Positions 6,102 through 6,861 of a stretch of 6,861 nt of DNA are shown piece after piece. Source of the stretch: Candidatus Nanoarchaeia archaeon (GTDB taxonomy: Archaea > Nanobdellota > Nanobdellia > Woesearchaeales > CG1-02-33-12); assembly GCA_028711925.1 (NCBI GenBank), contig JAQTRH010000052.1, positions 1 to 6,861 on the forward strand. Direction: 5' to 3'. How positions within the stretch are numbered: the stretch's first letter is position 1; every line of letters begins with the position of its first letter. The notes below the pieces were generated by a model. The model had not been told where the DNA came from and searched no databases. It saw only the letters and a list, made by a program, of their open reading frames with translations. The position numbers were made by a program, and so were the translations under genes.

Positions 6102-6861
6102 TCAAGTTAATCCTAACCCTTCCTCTAATATTTTTTTTATCTTTAGTTCAGATGTAGACCTTATCGCAAATGATATTTCTCTTGTTCTGCCATAACGGCC
6201 TTTTGATATTACTTTTGCATTTATTATTCCAAGCATGTCAAACTCAGCAATTATATCAGAAACCCTTCTTTGGGTTAATGGTCTTAATCCTGCCCTAAAG
6301 CACGTTCCTTTGTAAACTTCATATGCTTTTCCAGTGAATATGATATTATTTTTTTTTGTGTAAAGGGATATTATTGCATAAAGAACTGCCTGAAACTGTT
6401 TTGGCTGTGTTGTTATTATGTCCATTATGCGGTCTCTTTCAATTTTATCTTCAGCATCATCTATATGCTTTATTTTGACATTAGTATAGCCGTTTCGTTC
6501 TGCTAACTCTCCTGCAACCCTTAAAAGCTCTAATGCCCTTCTTGCGTCGCCATGTTCCCTTGCAGCGTATGCTGCGCATTTTTCTATAACCCCTGCCTCA
6601 ATAATGCCTTCATTAAAGGCTTCTTTGGCTCTTTGGTTTAAAATATCCTGTATTTGAAGGGCATTATATGGCGGAAAGATTATTTCTTCTTCTGATAAGG
6701 AAGATTTAATCCTTGGATCAAGGTTATCAACAAAAATCAAATCATTTGTTATGCCTATTATGGATATCTGGGTTTTTTCAAACTCTGAATTTATTCTGGT
6801 TAAGTTATTAAAAATCTCATCACCTACTTTTTTTACGACCTAGTCAATTTCATCTAAAACA
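6102..6861 (-). CDS. cdc6: Orc1/Cdc6 replication initiator, 5'-truncated by window and interrupted by in-frame TAG
   Basis: Orc1/Cdc6 binds origin repeats and, as an AAA+ ATPase, helps load MCM. The window shows the C-terminal two-thirds. From the window edge the frame reads VLDEID (Walker B, DE box), a TAG stop, then VVKKVGDEIFNNLTRINSEF and the sensor 1 strand ISIIGITND (ending 40 codons from the edge), NLDPRIKSSL, and the sensor 2 helix HGDARRALELL (about 103-113). A winged-helix domain follows (about 153-235, with TQRRVSDIIAEFDMLGII and the SKGRYGRTREI wing), and the gene stops at TGA. Homology continues in the same frame across the TAG, so this is not a simple frameshift. Without readthrough, the first start after the TAG is a TTG at 6740, giving a 212-aa product lacking Walker A, Walker B and sensor 1, which could not hydrolyse ATP. 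Upstream of DP1, it heads the replication cluster. Whether the TAG is an error, a mutation or recoding is open. Confidence 0.92.
6840..6842 (-). other. In-frame TAG codon inside orc1, right after Walker B
   Basis: On the minus strand the codons read GTT TTA GAT GAA ATT GAC TAG GTC GTA AAA AAA. Family members usually continue from the DEID box into a residue such as Lys or Ala, then (L/V)VKK and GDE. One base change would turn a Lys AAG, or a Tyr codon TAT/TAC, into TAG. Both flanks stay in the same frame, so an indel is not needed to explain it. Confidence 0.85.

Noticed and set aside
6102..6740. Treating the 212-aa frame from TTG 6740 as a full gene
   Set aside because: Conserved Orc1 sequence continues upstream in the same frame through sensor 1 and Walker B to the window edge, so the TTG is an internal Leu codon and not the natural start.
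1..6861. CRISPR array, insertion sequence, tRNA or prophage genes
   Set aside because: No direct-repeat array, transposase motif, terminal inverted repeats or cloverleaf-like segment could be found; nearly all of the DNA is accounted for by conserved genes.

Overview
The window is AT-rich archaeal DNA, roughly two-thirds A+T by eye. Every recognisable gene is archaeal. They are the C-terminal end of translation initiation factor aIF2 beta, a DUF424 protein, both subunits of the archaea-specific replicative DNA polymerase D, and an Orc1/Cdc6 initiator. PolD is absent from most Crenarchaeota. The AT-rich, compact layout and tiny membrane-protein genes suggest a DPANN-type or euryarchaeal lineage, such as Woesearchaeota or Pacearchaeota. 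The lineage is inference; no rRNA or other marker is present.

Left block, + strand, 1-922: aIF2 beta (5' end outside the window) is followed after one base by DUF424, an established archaeal neighbour pair linked to translation. A 65-bp gap holds a plausible TATA box whose spacing predicts a leaderless transcript. That transcript would carry two unrecognised membrane proteins, of 32 aa (one TM segment) and 85 aa (two TM segments and a Cys/His-rich tail), again one base apart.

Right block, - strand, 6861-924: orc1/cdc6 (5' end outside the window), then DP1 (PolD small subunit, proofreading exonuclease), then DP2 (PolD large subunit, polymerase). The same order, initiator - DP1 - DP2, is known from Pyrococcus, where the replication origin lies beside the initiator gene. 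An origin here would lie beyond 6861 and is not visible. The two blocks converge with a single base between their stop codons.

Most notable points: (1) orc1 has an in-frame TAG directly after its Walker B motif, with good homology on both sides in the same frame; (2) three gene junctions share the arrangement TAA-N-ATG with no clear Shine-Dalgarno motif, which suggests coupled termination and re-initiation and settles three start sites; (3) the DP2 catalytic loop reads DCDGDEA instead of the NCDGDED I remember from Pyrococcus; (4) the small membrane-protein pair is unassigned. I see no tRNA, rRNA, CRISPR array, insertion sequence or integration site. There is no gene-free stretch over 300 bases; the only gaps are 500-564 and 6070-6101.
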